From: an uncultured Acidiphilium sp.
GTDB lineage: Bacteria; Bacillota; Clostridia; Christensenellales; Borkfalkiaceae
Length of the DNA stretch: 64,000 bases
Direction: 5' to 3'
Assembly (NCBI GenBank): GCA_902495325.1
Contig: CABUWK010000002.1
Location: 1-64,000, forward strand
A model generated the notes under the pieces. It saw nothing but the letters and a program-made list of their open reading frames with translations. It ran no database searches and was not told where the DNA came from. A program made the translations under genes and the position numbers. Of this stretch, positions 23,043 through 31,941 are shown in pieces; the first letter of the stretch is position 1, and each line of letters begins with the position of its first letter.

Positions 23043-23513
23043 TTAGCGCGTGACGGTTCTGAGAACGGCGGTGCATTTTTTTTCGTGCACAACGAGGTAA
23101 CAAAAGGTCTTTTCGGGCGAAAAAGCGGTCATCGCGCCCGGGTTGATCGTGGTAAGCCCTTCTTCCTCGTCGATCTCCGCCGCATGGGTATGCCCATATA
23201 ATGCGACGGCGCAGCCTTCTTCCCTCGCTTTGCGCTTCAGCCTTTCCGTGCCCTGTTTCACCCCGTAAAGATCGCCGTGCGTCGCGAAGATCAGGATCTG
23301 TTCGACGGGAAGAATAATTTCCTTTGTCTGTCCGTAATCGCAATTGCCGTGCACGCGGTACAGCTTGGAACGATAACGGGAGTAAAAGGGATCCATGTCG
23401 TCGTAGTGGTCGCCGAGGTGAACGATCATGTCGCATTCGTCGAGAATGGGAACGATCGCTTCGATCGCCCCGTAGTTGCGGTGAGTATCCGATAAAACGG
23501 CGATCGTCGTCAT
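23043..23513 (-). CDS. YfcE/MJ0936-type metallophosphoesterase
   Basis: 156 residues, full length for this small calcineurin-like phosphodiesterase family. Metal-binding motifs appear in order: VLSDTHRN, VHLGDHYDD, VHGNCDY, ATHGD and YGHTHAA. Family members hydrolyse phosphodiesters such as bis-pNPP in vitro with Mn; the cellular substrate is not known. The ATG overlaps the rdgB stop as ATGA, so the pair is translated together, an arrangement common in Bacillota (rph-rdgB-ysnB type clusters). Confidence 0.9.
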   Translation of the reverse strand: MTTIAVLSDTHRNYGAIEAIVPILDECDMIVHLGDHYDDMDPFYSRYRSKLYRVHGNCDYGQTKEIILPVEQILIFATHGDLYGVKQGTERLKRKAREEGCAVALYGHTHAAEIDEEEGLTTINPGAMTAFSPEKTFCYLVVHEKKCTAVLRTVTR

Positions 23514-24082
23514 AACTTCTTTAAAAGATCGTGCAGCGCGCGGGCACGGTGGCTTACGGAATTTTTTTTTTCCGCCGTGGCAACGCCGAAACTTTTCCCG
23601 AGATCGTCGGAGATAAAAAGACTGTCGTATCCGAACCCGTTTTCTCCTTCTTCCGTTTCCGCGATCGTGCCGTAAGTTTCGCCCGTGCCGGAAAGAATCG
23701 TGCCGTCCGCTTTTTTCAGTACGACGGAAGAGACGAATTTTGCTTTACGGTTGGTTTTGCCTTCCAGTTCTTCGAGAAGCTTTTTGCGATTGGCGGCGTC
23801 GTCTCCGTGGACGCCCGAAAAACGGGCGGAATAAACGCCGGGCGCACCGTCGAGAGCGTCGACGCAAAGCCCGCTGTCATCCGCCAGGGCGTCGCACCCG
23901 AGGGCTTCCGATACCGCAGAGGCTTTTAAAAGAGCGTTTTCGTAAAAGGTAGTTCCCGTTTCTTCCACGTCTTCGTGAAAGCCCGCTTCCGCCATGGAAA
24001 CGATTTCGTATTTATCGCCGAGGATTCCGGCTATTTCTTTCAGTTTGCCCTTGTTGGAAGAGGCTACGATCAATTTTTTCAT
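23510..24082 (-). CDS. rdgB: XTP/dITP pyrophosphatase (RdgB/HAM1)
   Basis: 190 residues. It hydrolyses non-canonical purine triphosphates (dITP, XTP) to monophosphates, keeping them out of DNA and RNA. Family signatures are ASSNKGKLKEI at the N-terminus, LADDSGLCVDALDGAPGVYSARF (shown from residue about 66) and GFGYDSLF with SHRARAL near the C-terminus. It is the first gene of a two-gene unit with the phosphodiesterase. The G+C content matches the neighbours. Confidence 0.95.
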   Translation of the reverse strand: MKKLIVASSNKGKLKEIAGILGDKYEIVSMAEAGFHEDVEETGTTFYENALLKASAVSEALGCDALADDSGLCVDALDGAPGVYSARFSGVHGDDAANRKKLLEELEGKTNRKAKFVSSVVLKKADGTILSGTGETYGTIAETEEGENGFGYDSLFISDDLGKSFGVATAEKKNSVSHRARALHDLLKKL

Positions 24083-24176
24083 GCCGCTATTTTACAACGA
24101 AACGAAAAATTTGTAAAGCGTTTTAACCGCTGCGGGGATTAATATCCGTTTCGGGGAGAATCAAATACATTAATAT

Positions 24177-24237
24177 TATAATTTTGTCATTCTGACATAG
24201 CAGAAAGAGTTGACCCGGGAAGGATCTCAAAATTATA
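24177..24237. repeat. Hairpin repeat, copy 8
   Basis: TATAATTTTG (24177-24186) is exactly complementary to CAAAATTATA (24228-24237); 61 bp. Core TCATTCTGACATAGC...GGGAAGGATCT. Confidence 0.8.
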
Positions 24238-24282
24238 TATATGTTTAGATATCGACCGACCGGAGTAAAGCAAAAGCCCCGG

Positions 24283-24342
24283 ACCATTCTCAGATCCTTC
24301 GTAAGCCGGGCAGGGTGGTCGGCTCAGGATGACGAGAATGGT
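24283..24342. repeat. Hairpin repeat, copy 9 (opposite orientation)
   Basis: ACCATTCTC (24283-24291) is exactly complementary to GAGAATGGT (24334-24342); 60 bp. Core is inverted: AGATCCTTCG...GGCTCAGGATGAC. Confidence 0.8.
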
Positions 24343-24390
24343 ATTATTTCTCATGCCATTCTCGTCATCTACCGGCGAAAAGGCAAAAAT

Positions 24391-24417
24391 AAAAGGCGCG
24401 ATGTGATCGCGCCTTTC
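24391..24417 (-). terminator. Terminator of the small membrane protein gene
   Basis: AAAGGCGCGAT (24392-24402) pairs with ATCGCGCCTTT (24406-24416); on the minus strand it is followed by TATTTTTG. Confidence 0.85.
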
Positions 24418-24422
24418 GGTTT

Positions 24423-24458
24423 GCCGTTACAACCGCGCGGAAACGCGGTTGTAACGGC
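24423..24458. repeat. Perfect 15-bp hairpin next to a terminator
   Basis: GCCGTTACAACCGCG (24423-24437) is exactly complementary to CGCGGTTGTAACGGC (24444-24458), loop of six. It lacks a T-run and is followed on the minus strand by the terminator at 24391-24417. A related stem (AACGTAACGGCG) is the terminator at 39409. Confidence 0.7.
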
Positions 24459-24475
24459 GATGTATTTTCTTCCGA

Positions 24476-24706
24476 TTATTTCGAGAAAGGAACTTTCATG
24501 TGAAGGATCGTAAAGATAAGATCGAGAAGCCAGCAGATCGTGGTTCCGACAAAAAGCCAGATGATTCCCGCAACAAGCGTTACGAGGTGTCCTTTGCAGA
24601 CGCCTTTTACGATACGGTAGATCGCCCAAAGGACATCGAGCACGGGGAGACAGAAAATAATCTTCACGATATACGGAAGATCGTCCATAAACTTACAGTA
24701 ACCCAT
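24476..24706 (-). CDS. Small two-helix membrane protein
   Basis: 76 residues from the ATG at 24706, which has GGAG 8 bases upstream; the open frame above it lacks a ribosome site. Two hydrophobic segments (about residues 12-32 and 40-68) with a short basic loop (RIVKGVCKGH) suggest both ends on one side of the membrane. I do not recognise the family. It has its own terminator. The leader up to about 24790 is A+T-rich. Confidence 0.65.
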   Translation of the reverse strand: MGYCKFMDDLPYIVKIIFCLPVLDVLWAIYRIVKGVCKGHLVTLVAGIIWLFVGTTICWLLDLIFTILHMKVPFSK

Positions 24707-24891
24707 AAATAAATCTCCTTTTCGGTCGGAACGTTTTCGACCGACCGTTTTAACTGTTATTATTATATCTGTTAATTGCGCGTGTGTCAACCGAAACGGC
24801 AGAACAGACGGAATTTTTTAAAAACGAAATTTCCGCAGAGTTTTTCGCCTTCCGTTCCGCATGCGGGTATCGCCGCGTTTGCGGCGGTGCC

Positions 24892-25455
24892 TTACGGGAA
24901 AAACCGGAAAGGATCGTGAACGGGGATGCCGGTTTCGCGTGCGGCCGAGACAATTTCCTTTGCCGAAAAATACAGCAGAGAAGAAACCCTTCGTAAATCG
25001 CAAAGCGTGTTTTCCGTGCATTGCTCGTCGGCAAGTCCGACCGTTCCGCCGATCAATCCCGAAAGACGATACGGCGAAAGAATTGCGGCAAATTCTTCTT
25101 CCGTCCGGGTGAAAATATCCCGTATCGCGGGCGGGAAGGTGTCGAAAGAATCCTGCATGCTTTTGAAGGAAAACGCCGCCTGTATCGCCGTTTGTCGATA
25201 GGTCGCGGTCGTTTTTTTATCGGGGACTGTTTCCCACGGAAGCAAAATCCGGTTTCCTTTTCTCACCGCTTTTTCCTTTGTTTCCGCGAGGTCCCGCTCA
25301 CAGGGATAGGGAAGAGAAAGCCAGTTGCAGTGATCATATAAAAGCTCGGATAAAGAGCTTATAGCCTCGTTTTTTGTTTTTCCTGTGCCATAGAGTTCCG
25401 GTGCGGAAGAAAAATAGGCGAAAAGATTTCCGTTGGCTGAGGTAACGATCGGCAT
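24892..25455 (-). CDS. Orphan protein coupled to a phosphatase gene
   Basis: 187 residues from the ATG at 25455; a longer in-frame ORF overlaps the phosphatase gene and is not credible. The start lies two bases after the phosphatase stop codon, so translation is likely coupled. The N-terminal half has a HicB-like feel (MPIVTSANGNLFAYFSSAPE, then YGTGKTKNEAISSLSELLYD), that is, a short beta-beta-helix unit with periodic spacing; the second half is helical and polar. No signal peptide. I cannot assign a function; a role tied to the phosphatase is suggested by position only. Confidence 0.7.
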   Translation of the reverse strand: MPIVTSANGNLFAYFSSAPELYGTGKTKNEAISSLSELLYDHCNWLSLPYPCERDLAETKEKAVRKGNRILLPWETVPDKKTTATYRQTAIQAAFSFKSMQDSFDTFPPAIRDIFTRTEEEFAAILSPYRLSGLIGGTVGLADEQCTENTLCDLRRVSSLLYFSAKEIVSAARETGIPVHDPFRFFP

Positions 25456-25457
25456 GG

Positions 25458-26111
25458 TTACAGCGAAAGAATGATTTTCTCGAGTTCTTCCGCCGTTTCG
25501 GCAAATCTTTTCACGCCGAGATCGACGAGCATCTGCTTCGGGCGGTATCCCCATAAAACGGCGATGCCGTCCACGCCGGCGTTGATCGCCGTCATGGCGT
25601 CGACGTCGCTGTCGCCGACGAAGATCGCCTCTTCCGCTTTTACGGAAAGCTCTTTCAGAACGAAATCGACGCAGGCGCGGTCCGGTTTCACTTTGATCCC
25701 TTCGCGCTGACCGAAAGCGTAGTCGAAACAGTTGTCCCCGAAAAACTTGCGGATGACTTCCGTCGTGCCGTCCTGCGGTTTGTTGGAGATTACGGCTACG
25801 AGATAGCCTTTTTCCTTCAGATCCGAAATCACTTTTTTCATACCGGGGTAAACGTACGTTTTCGGGCTGCCGCAAAAGTTATACGATCGGTTATAGAAAT
25901 CGAGAAGCTCTTCGAAACGGTCGCACGGGGCGCCTTTCAGGGCGCGCTCGATCAGTTTTTTCGCTCCGTTTCCTACAAACAATTTGGCTTCTTCTACGGT
26001 GATTTCGGGATAGCCGAATTTTCTTAAAGCGAGATTTACGTTATCGAAGATATCGAGCGACGTATTGGTAAGCGTTCCGTCGAGGTCAAAAATAACGAGT
26101 CTTTTTTTCAT
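25458..26111 (-). CDS. gph: HAD-superfamily phosphatase, phosphoglycolate phosphatase type
   Basis: 217 residues. HAD motif I is FDLDGTLTNT (nucleophile D9, acid D11), motif II VISNKP (about 109-114), motif III lysine near GIKVKPDRA, and motif IV VGDSDVDAM (about 168-176); an alpha-helical cap lies between I and II. This is the Gph/PpaX layout; phosphoglycolate or pyrophosphate are the usual substrates and sequence does not settle which. The threonine after DGTL in place of the common V/I/T is normal. It is followed two bases later by an orphan gene. Confidence 0.88.
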   Translation of the reverse strand: MKKRLVIFDLDGTLTNTSLDIFDNVNLALRKFGYPEITVEEAKLFVGNGAKKLIERALKGAPCDRFEELLDFYNRSYNFCGSPKTYVYPGMKKVISDLKEKGYLVAVISNKPQDGTTEVIRKFFGDNCFDYAFGQREGIKVKPDRACVDFVLKELSVKAEEAIFVGDSDVDAMTAINAGVDGIAVLWGYRPKQMLVDLGVKRFAETAEELEKIILSL

Positions 26112-26217
26112 GTGTAAAACCTCCGAAAAACAGGATTGATCGGCTTATAGACCGATATTTTTTGAAAAGATGCCGCTTCGGCGGAAAGCGGATGCCTTTG
26201 CCGGACGGGCGGAAACG

Positions 26218-27915
26218 TTACATCCTTTCCGGCGTTTTGATGCCGAGAAGGGTTAAGGCGTTGGTGAGAACGGTAAGCGTTGCTTCGGAAAGGGCGAGAC
26301 GGAAATTCTTCACGTTTTCCTCGTTGCCGAGAATTTTGTGCTCAAAGTAGAATTTGTTGTAAAGGGAAGAAAGTTCGATCGCGTAGCGGGTGATGAAGAA
26401 CGGCTCGAGTTTTTCCGCCGCGGCGGCAACCGTTTCGGGGAACGCCGCAAGGGCGGAGACCAGGGCGTATTCGTCTTCGTTGATCTCGTTTATCGTGTAC
26501 GCGCCGCCTTTGCCCGCTTTGCGCAGAACGCTTTTGATCCTTGCGGCGGTGTATTGCACATAGGGTCCCGTTTCGCCGTCGAAATTCAGAATTTTATCAT
26601 AGCTGAACGCTATATCTTTGATCTTGCTGTTCGAGAGGGCGGCGAAGATGACGGCGCCCGTGCCGACTTGCCGTGCGATCTCTTCTTTGTTTTCGAGATC
26701 GGGGTTTTTCTTTTCGATGACTTCGAGACATTTTTCGTGGCACTTGTTCAATACGTCTTCCAAAAGAACCACGGTTCCGTTTCTCGTGCTCATCGCGACC
26801 TGATTTCCGTTTTCGTCCAGCAGAGACACCATGCCGTAAGCCACATGAACCAGATCCTTTGCCCAGGGTTTTCCCATGAGTTCCAGCACTTTGAAGATCT
26901 GGCGGAAGTGCAGGTTCTGCTGATACGCCACCACGTACAGGCATTTATCGAAATCGTAAGTCGCCTTGCGGTAGCAAGCCGCGGCGAGATCTCTCGTTGC
27001 GTAAAGGGACGCGCCGTCCGAGCGGAGAATGAGACACGGCGGCATGCCGTAATCGGAAAGATCGACGATCTTTGCCCCTTCGCTCGTTTTCAGCAACCCC
27101 TTTTCCTCAAGTTCGTTAATTACGGGTTGCATTTTGTCGTTATAAAAACTTTCGCCCGCATAAGAATCGAAACGGACGTCAAGCTCGTCGTAAATGCGGG
27201 AAACTTCTTTTAAGGTGAGTTCTTTGAACCAGTTGAAAAGGTCGTTACACTCTTTGTCTCCCTGTTCGATCAGTTTGAAATAGCGGCGCGCTTCGTCGTC
27301 CATGGCGGGGTTTTCCTCCGCCTCTTTATGATATTTCACATAAAGGCGGGTGAGTTCTTTCACTCCCCCTTTTTCCACGCCCTCTTTCGTTCCCCAGGCT
27401 TTGTAGGCGTAAATCAGCTTGCCGAACTGCGTGCCGTAATCGCCGAGGTGGTTGATCCCGACGACCTTATAGCCGAGAAAACCGAAAATGCGGTACAGCG
27501 CCGCGCCGATCACCGTGGTGGAAAGGTGTCCGATATGGAAGGGTTTCGCCACGTTGATGGAAGAATAGTCGATGCAGATCGTCTTTCCGTTTCCGATTTT
27601 TGCGGAACCGTATGCGGCGCCTTTTCCGGCGATCTCTTTCAGCGTGTCTTCCGTAAGCCCCTTGCGGTTTACTTTGAAATTGAGGTATCCGTTCACGGCG
27701 GTCGCGCTTTCGATCACGTGGTCGGCGGGATAACCTGCCGCAAGCATTTCCGCGATTTGTACGGGAGACTTTCTCATCGTTTTCGCGAATTTAAAACAGG
27801 GGAGAGCGTAATCTCCCATCGATCTGTCCGGAGGAACGGTGACGGCGGCGGCGATCTCTTCCGCGGGTACGCCGCAATCGGGTAATTTTTCAGCAATATA
27901 AGTTCTGTAATCCAT
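26218..27915 (-). CDS. argS: Arginyl-tRNA synthetase
   Basis: 565 residues, class Ia synthetase that charges tRNA-Arg with arginine. An N-terminal additional domain (about 1-110) is followed by the Rossmann domain with the HIGH signature in NVAKPFHIGHLSTT (about 133-146). The KMSKS-like loop is AMSTRNGTVV, a normal variant in ArgRS. The DALR anticodon-binding domain ends the protein with LTLLGIKTPERM. The tRNA-Arg(TCT) gene is 3.4 kb downstream. A divergent promoter region separates it from ychF. Confidence 0.96.
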   Translation of the reverse strand: MDYRTYIAEKLPDCGVPAEEIAAAVTVPPDRSMGDYALPCFKFAKTMRKSPVQIAEMLAAGYPADHVIESATAVNGYLNFKVNRKGLTEDTLKEIAGKGAAYGSAKIGNGKTICIDYSSINVAKPFHIGHLSTTVIGAALYRIFGFLGYKVVGINHLGDYGTQFGKLIYAYKAWGTKEGVEKGGVKELTRLYVKYHKEAEENPAMDDEARRYFKLIEQGDKECNDLFNWFKELTLKEVSRIYDELDVRFDSYAGESFYNDKMQPVINELEEKGLLKTSEGAKIVDLSDYGMPPCLILRSDGASLYATRDLAAACYRKATYDFDKCLYVVAYQQNLHFRQIFKVLELMGKPWAKDLVHVAYGMVSLLDENGNQVAMSTRNGTVVLLEDVLNKCHEKCLEVIEKKNPDLENKEEIARQVGTGAVIFAALSNSKIKDIAFSYDKILNFDGETGPYVQYTAARIKSVLRKAGKGGAYTINEINEDEYALVSALAAFPETVAAAAEKLEPFFITRYAIELSSLYNKFYFEHKILGNEENVKNFRLALSEATLTVLTNALTLLGIKTPERM

Positions 27916-28011
27916 AAATTTCCTTCCCGATCCGCTTTTGCGACAGCGGATCTTCTCTGCCGGCGCCCTTTTCCGGCGCGGCGTTGTCGTTCGGTTTGTA
28001 CGTTCGGTTAA

Positions 28012-28040
28012 ATTTTACCATAAAAATAAAAATAGCGCAA
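28012..28040 (-). promoter_or_regulatory. Probable argS promoter
   Basis: On the minus strand TTGCGC (28040-28035) and TAAAAT (28017-28012), 17-base spacer. It is back to back with the ychF promoter 8 bases away. Confidence 0.55.
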
Positions 28041-28047
28041 CAAAAGA

Positions 28048-28076
28048 TTGAATATTTTCGAAAGTTATTGTATAAT
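28048..28076 (+). promoter_or_regulatory. Sigma-A promoter of ychF
   Basis: TTGAAT (28048-28053) and TATAAT (28071-28076), 17-base spacer. The transcript would begin near 28083 with a CGGAC/GTCCG hairpin (28089-28104). Confidence 0.85.
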
Positions 28077-28142
28077 AGATAAGTCGTCCGGACGGGAATG
28101 TCCGTTTTCCGGCAGACAAATACGTTATTTCGGAGAACAATC

Positions 28143-29240
28143 ATGAAATTAGGAGTAGTGGGCTTGCCGAACGTCGGCAAATCGACTCTTTTCAACGCCA
28201 TCACCCATGCGGGCGCGCAGATGGCGAATTTTCCGTTCTGTACCATAGAACCGAACGTCGGCGTGGTCGCCGTTCCCGACGAGAGACTGGCGAAACTCGC
28301 CGCGCTTTACAACTGCAAAAAGATCACTCCCGCCACCATCGAATTCGTGGACATCGCGGGGCTTGTGAAGGGAGCTTCCAAAGGGGAAGGTCTCGGCAAT
28401 AAATTTCTTTCCCATATCCGCGAGGTAGACGCGATCGTGCATGTGGTGCGCTGTTTCGAAGACGAAAACATCACCCACGTGGAGCAGACGGTCGACCCCG
28501 TGCGCGATATCGGCATCATCAACCTCGAACTCATTCTCGCCGACATCGAAACGGTTCAGAAACGTTACGATAAGGCGTTCGGCATGATCAAGTCGGGCGA
28601 TAAAAAATATCAGATCGAAGCCGCCCTTCTGAAAAAAGTGCTCGATCGTCTCGAATCGGAAAAACCGGTCCGCGGCATGGAACTCGACGAAGACGAGCAA
28701 AAGTATGTGGACGGGCTCTTCCTTCTTTCGTCGAAACCGGTTATCTATGCGGCGAACATCGCCGAGGCAGACATGGGCAAGCCGGAAGACGATATTCCCA
28801 TGGTGAAGGCGGTGAAGGAATACGCAAAGACGGAAGGGAGCGAGACCCTCGTCATCTGCGCCCGCACCGAAGAGGAGATCTCCGAACTTCTGCCCGACGA
28901 AGCCGAAGTGTTCCTCAGCGATCTCGGACTGAAAGAAAGCGGACTGAACAGGCTTGTGAAAGCGTCGTATAAACTGTTGGGGCTTATCAGCTTTTTGACG
29001 GCGGGCGAACCCGAAACGCGTGCCTGGACGATCGCCGAAGGAACGAAAGCGCCGCAGGCGGCGGGCAAGATCCATACCGATTTCGAAAAGGGATTCATCC
29101 GCGCCGAATGCGTGGACTGGAAAGTCCTTCTCGAATGCGGCAGCTATACCAAGGCGAAAGAACTCGGCAAAGTGCGTTCGGAAGGAAAGGATTACGTGAT
29201 GAAGGACGGAGACGTCGTGTTGTTCCGTTTTAATGTATAA
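28143..29240 (+). CDS. ychF: Redox-regulated ATPase YchF (OLA1 family)
   Basis: 365 residues from the ATG at 28143 (GGAGAA 7 bases upstream). An Obg-like P-loop NTPase that prefers ATP and associates with ribosomes and stress control. G1 is GLPNVGKST (about 7-15); the G2 region is [13 protein letters not shown]3 is [21 protein letters not shown], continuing as the YchF-type switch; the C-terminal TGS domain ends in [17 protein letters not shown]. Sequence length and motif spacing are normal. Confidence 0.96.
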   Translation: MKLGVVGLPNVGKSTLFNAITHAGAQMANFPFCTIEPNVGVVAVPDERLAKLAALYNCKKITPATIEFVDIAGLVKGASKGEGLGNKFLSHIREVDAIVHVVRCFEDENITHVEQTVDPVRDIGIINLELILADIETVQKRYDKAFGMIKSGDKKYQIEAALLKKVLDRLESEKPVRGMELDEDEQKYVDGLFLLSSKPVIYAANIAEADMGKPEDDIPMVKAVKEYAKTEGSETLVICARTEEEISELLPDEAEVFLSDLGLKESGLNRLVKASYKLLGLISFLTAGEPETRAWTIAEGTKAPQAAGKIHTDFEKGFIRAECVDWKVLLECGSYTKAKELGKVRSEGKDYVMKDGDVVLFRFNV

Positions 29241-29419
29241 TAAAATAAGGCTCTATGCCCGGCATTCGTGATTTCCGATTGCGTTTGCCTTGGCTATAAG
29301 TCGTTTATTTCCTCATTTTATTGTTTTATGCCCGCCCGGCATAACGGGTGAGGACACCGGGGATCCCCGGTAAAAAACCGGAAAGAAAGATCGATTCCGG
29401 AAGAAAAAGGAGAAAACGT

Positions 29420-30331
29420 ATGACGTTGAATAACGCGGCGGTCGCCCTTGCCGCGGAAACGGATTCCGCTGCGCAGGCGGCAACGGGCACGACGCTGGAA
29501 GGCGTGCTGAGCCGTCTGATCGCATGGTGCAAAGGACAGGGTGTGAAGATTCTGATCGCGATTTTATTGCTTTTTGTGTGTTTCGCGATCGTAAATTCGA
29601 TCTCGCGTTCGCTGAAAAAGCTGAGCGAGAGAAAGAAATGGGATAAAACGCTGAGCAAAACGCTGATCACGGTGTTTAAAGTCGGAATGAAGGTTCTGAT
29701 CGTGCTCACGCTGATGAGTTACGTCGGGATCGATATCTCCGCTCTGACCGCGCTGTTGACGACGGTCGGGCTCGGGATCGGGCTTGCCATGCAGGGCGCC
29801 CTTTCCAACGTGGCGGGCGGCGTGCTGATCATCGTGACGAGACCTTTCCATGTGGACGATTACATCGGCGCGCTCGGCGAAGAGGGCTTCGTGGAAGAGA
29901 TCGGGCTTATCTATACCCATCTCCGCACGTATGATAACCGCACGGTGGCGATCCCGAACGGCACGCTTGCCAATTCCACTGTGGTGAATTACACGAAAAA
30001 AGCGACGAGAAGAGTGGAGAGAACGTACACCATCGCTTATTCCGCCGATTTTGCGAAAGCGCAGCAGGCGGTTCTCGAAGTCGCCGCCGCGCACGATAAA
30101 ATTCTGAAAGATCCCGCGCCTTCGTGCAGGATCTCCGAACACGGCAACAGCGCGATCGTTCTTTCCGTCAAGGCATGGACGAAAACGGACGATTACTGGG
30201 ACGTTTATTTCGATCTGAACGAACTGGTCAAGGCAAAGTTCGACGAGCTCGGCATCGAGATCCCCTTCAATCAGCTGGACGTTCATCTCGACCGTAAAGG
30301 CGACGCTGCGGACGGTACGGAAAACGGCTAA
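29420..30331 (+). CDS. mscS: MscS-family mechanosensitive channel
   Basis: 303 residues from the ATG at 29420, with AAGGAG 8 bases upstream. Three membrane segments (about 38-62, 86-108 and 112-140). The pore helix and following beta domain carry ALTALLTTVGLGIGLAMQGALSNVAGG, the glycine/alanine packing pattern of MscS TM3, then RPFHVDDYI and NRTVAIPNGTLANSTVVNY. The channel opens under membrane tension to release solutes on hypo-osmotic shock. A short hydrophilic N-terminal region of about 30 residues precedes TM1. Confidence 0.93.
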   Translation: MTLNNAAVALAAETDSAAQAATGTTLEGVLSRLIAWCKGQGVKILIAILLLFVCFAIVNSISRSLKKLSERKKWDKTLSKTLITVFKVGMKVLIVLTLMSYVGIDISALTALLTTVGLGIGLAMQGALSNVAGGVLIIVTRPFHVDDYIGALGEEGFVEEIGLIYTHLRTYDNRTVAIPNGTLANSTVVNYTKKATRRVERTYTIAYSADFAKAQQAVLEVAAAHDKILKDPAPSCRISEHGNSAIVLSVKAWTKTDDYWDVYFDLNELVKAKFDELGIEIPFNQLDVHLDRKGDAADGTENG

Positions 30332-30431
30332 CCGGCGGCGGAAAGAAAATGCCGGCGGGGCGCGTTGAACCCCGCGGCGGCAAAAGAAACAGATCATTCG
30401 TAAATACAGAATCCGGGAGGAATTGAATCGC

Positions 30432-31823
30432 ATGAATACGGGCGTATTGATCATCGGGGCGGGTCCCGCGGGTATTTTTACCGCGTTCGAACTCGTCCGC
30501 AAGGGTTGCAAGAAAAAAATCACCATCGTGGAAAAGGGCGCACCCGTGGAAAAAAGGGTTTGCCCCAAACACACCACGGGACACTGCATGGGGTGTAAAA
30601 ACTGCGCCATCACGACGGGGTTTTCGGGCGCCGGCGCGTTTTCGGACGGTAAGTTGTCTCTTTCGTCCTACGTCGGCGGGGCGTTGCCCGATCAGATCGG
30701 ACACGACGTCGTGCAGGAATATATCGGCTATGTGGACGGCATTTATCTCGAGTTCGGCGCGGATACGAAGATCGAAGGCGTCGATCATCCGGAAGAGATC
30801 CGCGAGATCCGCAGAAAAGCGATCGTCGCGGGGCTGAAACTCGTCGATTGCCCCATCCGCCATCTCGGCACGGAAAAAGCGCAGAGTATCTATTATGCCA
30901 TCGAGCAGTATCTGCTCGAACACGGCGTCGAAATGCTTTTCCATACCGATTGCGGCAACGTGATCATCGAGGGCAGCGTATGCAAAGGCGCCGTCGTGAC
31001 GCACGGCGGAAAAGAGGAAACGATCTATGCCGAAAAGGTGATCGTGGCAACGGGGCGCAGAGGCGCGGCGTGGCTGGAAACCATGTGCAGCGAGCACGGC
31101 ATCGAACATCAGCCTTCCACCGTCGATATCGGCGTAAGAGTGGAAGTGAGAAACGAAGTGATGGAAGAGGTGAACAAGGTTCTTTACGAATCCAAGCTCA
31201 TCGGCTATCCCGCTCCCTTCAAGAATAAGGTGAGAACGTTCTGCCAGAATCCGGGCGGTTACGTGGCGCAGGAGAATTACGACGATAACCTTGCCGTCGT
31301 GAACGGGCATTCTTATAAAGACAGAAAGTCGGACAACACCAATCTTTCCATTCTGTGCTCGCATAACTTTACTTATCCGTTCAATCAGCCCATCGAATAT
31401 GCGAAAAAAATCGGCGAGCTGACGAACATGCTCGGCGACGGTCACATTCTCGTTCAGCGTTACGGCGATATTCTGGACGGAAAGAGAACGTGGGCGAAGG
31501 AGCTGATGCAGTCCAATGTCCGTCCGACCCTTCCCGATGCGGTTGCGGGGGATATCACTGCCGCGATGCCTTACCGCACGCTGACGAATATCCTCAATTT
31601 CATCAAGCAGCTCGATATGGTCGTTCCCGGTTTTGCGAGTACGGAAACCCTTCTCTATTCGCCCGAACTGAAATTTTACTCCAATAAAATCAAAATGGAC
31701 GACGATTTCAACACCAACATTAAAAACCTTCACTGCCTCGGCGATTCCTCCGGGTGGACGCGCGGTCTGATGATGGCTTCCGTAATGGGCGTGATGATGG
31801 CGCGTAAATTAAAATTCGACTGA
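30432..31823 (+). CDS. FAD-dependent dehydrogenase with N-terminal cysteine cluster
   Basis: 463 residues. A Rossmann FAD site IIGAGPAGIFTAFELV (about 6-21) starts the protein and a second dinucleotide stretch KVIVATGRRGAAWL lies near 205-218. Between them CPKHTTGHCMGCKNC (about 44-58) groups four cysteines just before FSGAGAFSDGKLS. This layout is shared with a common but uncharacterised clostridial flavoprotein family (GltD/thioredoxin-reductase-like fold with a possible Fe-S or redox cysteine site). Substrate unknown. GGGAGG lies 11 bases before the ATG, preceded by a GC-rich hairpin (30351-30381). Confidence 0.85.
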   Translation: MNTGVLIIGAGPAGIFTAFELVRKGCKKKITIVEKGAPVEKRVCPKHTTGHCMGCKNCAITTGFSGAGAFSDGKLSLSSYVGGALPDQIGHDVVQEYIGYVDGIYLEFGADTKIEGVDHPEEIREIRRKAIVAGLKLVDCPIRHLGTEKAQSIYYAIEQYLLEHGVEMLFHTDCGNVIIEGSVCKGAVVTHGGKEETIYAEKVIVATGRRGAAWLETMCSEHGIEHQPSTVDIGVRVEVRNEVMEEVNKVLYESKLIGYPAPFKNKVRTFCQNPGGYVAQENYDDNLAVVNGHSYKDRKSDNTNLSILCSHNFTYPFNQPIEYAKKIGELTNMLGDGHILVQRYGDILDGKRTWAKELMQSNVRPTLPDAVAGDITAAMPYRTLTNILNFIKQLDMVVPGFASTETLLYSPELKFYSNKIKMDDDFNTNIKNLHCLGDSSGWTRGLMMASVMGVMMARKLKFD

Positions 31824-31941
31824 TCGCCCGGTCCGGTTTTTCCGCGGAGCGAAAAAATAAAAACACCTTCTTTATTCTGCCCTGACAATCCTGACGGATT
31901 CGGGAAGAGCTTGAGGAAGGCGTTTTTTCTTTGCCGGAATA

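Larger units (their letters stand above)
24083..24390. other. Gene-free stretch with two hairpin repeats
   Basis: Between rdgB and the small membrane protein gene. It holds hairpin repeats at 24177-24237 and 24283-24342 and a partial arm sequence (GCCATTCTCGTCATC) near 24355. No supported ORF. Confidence 0.65.

Noticed and set aside
24892..25875. 327-residue reading of the orphan protein gene
   Set aside because: The first 140 residues overlap the phosphatase gene in another frame; the ATG two bases after the phosphatase stop is the sensible start.
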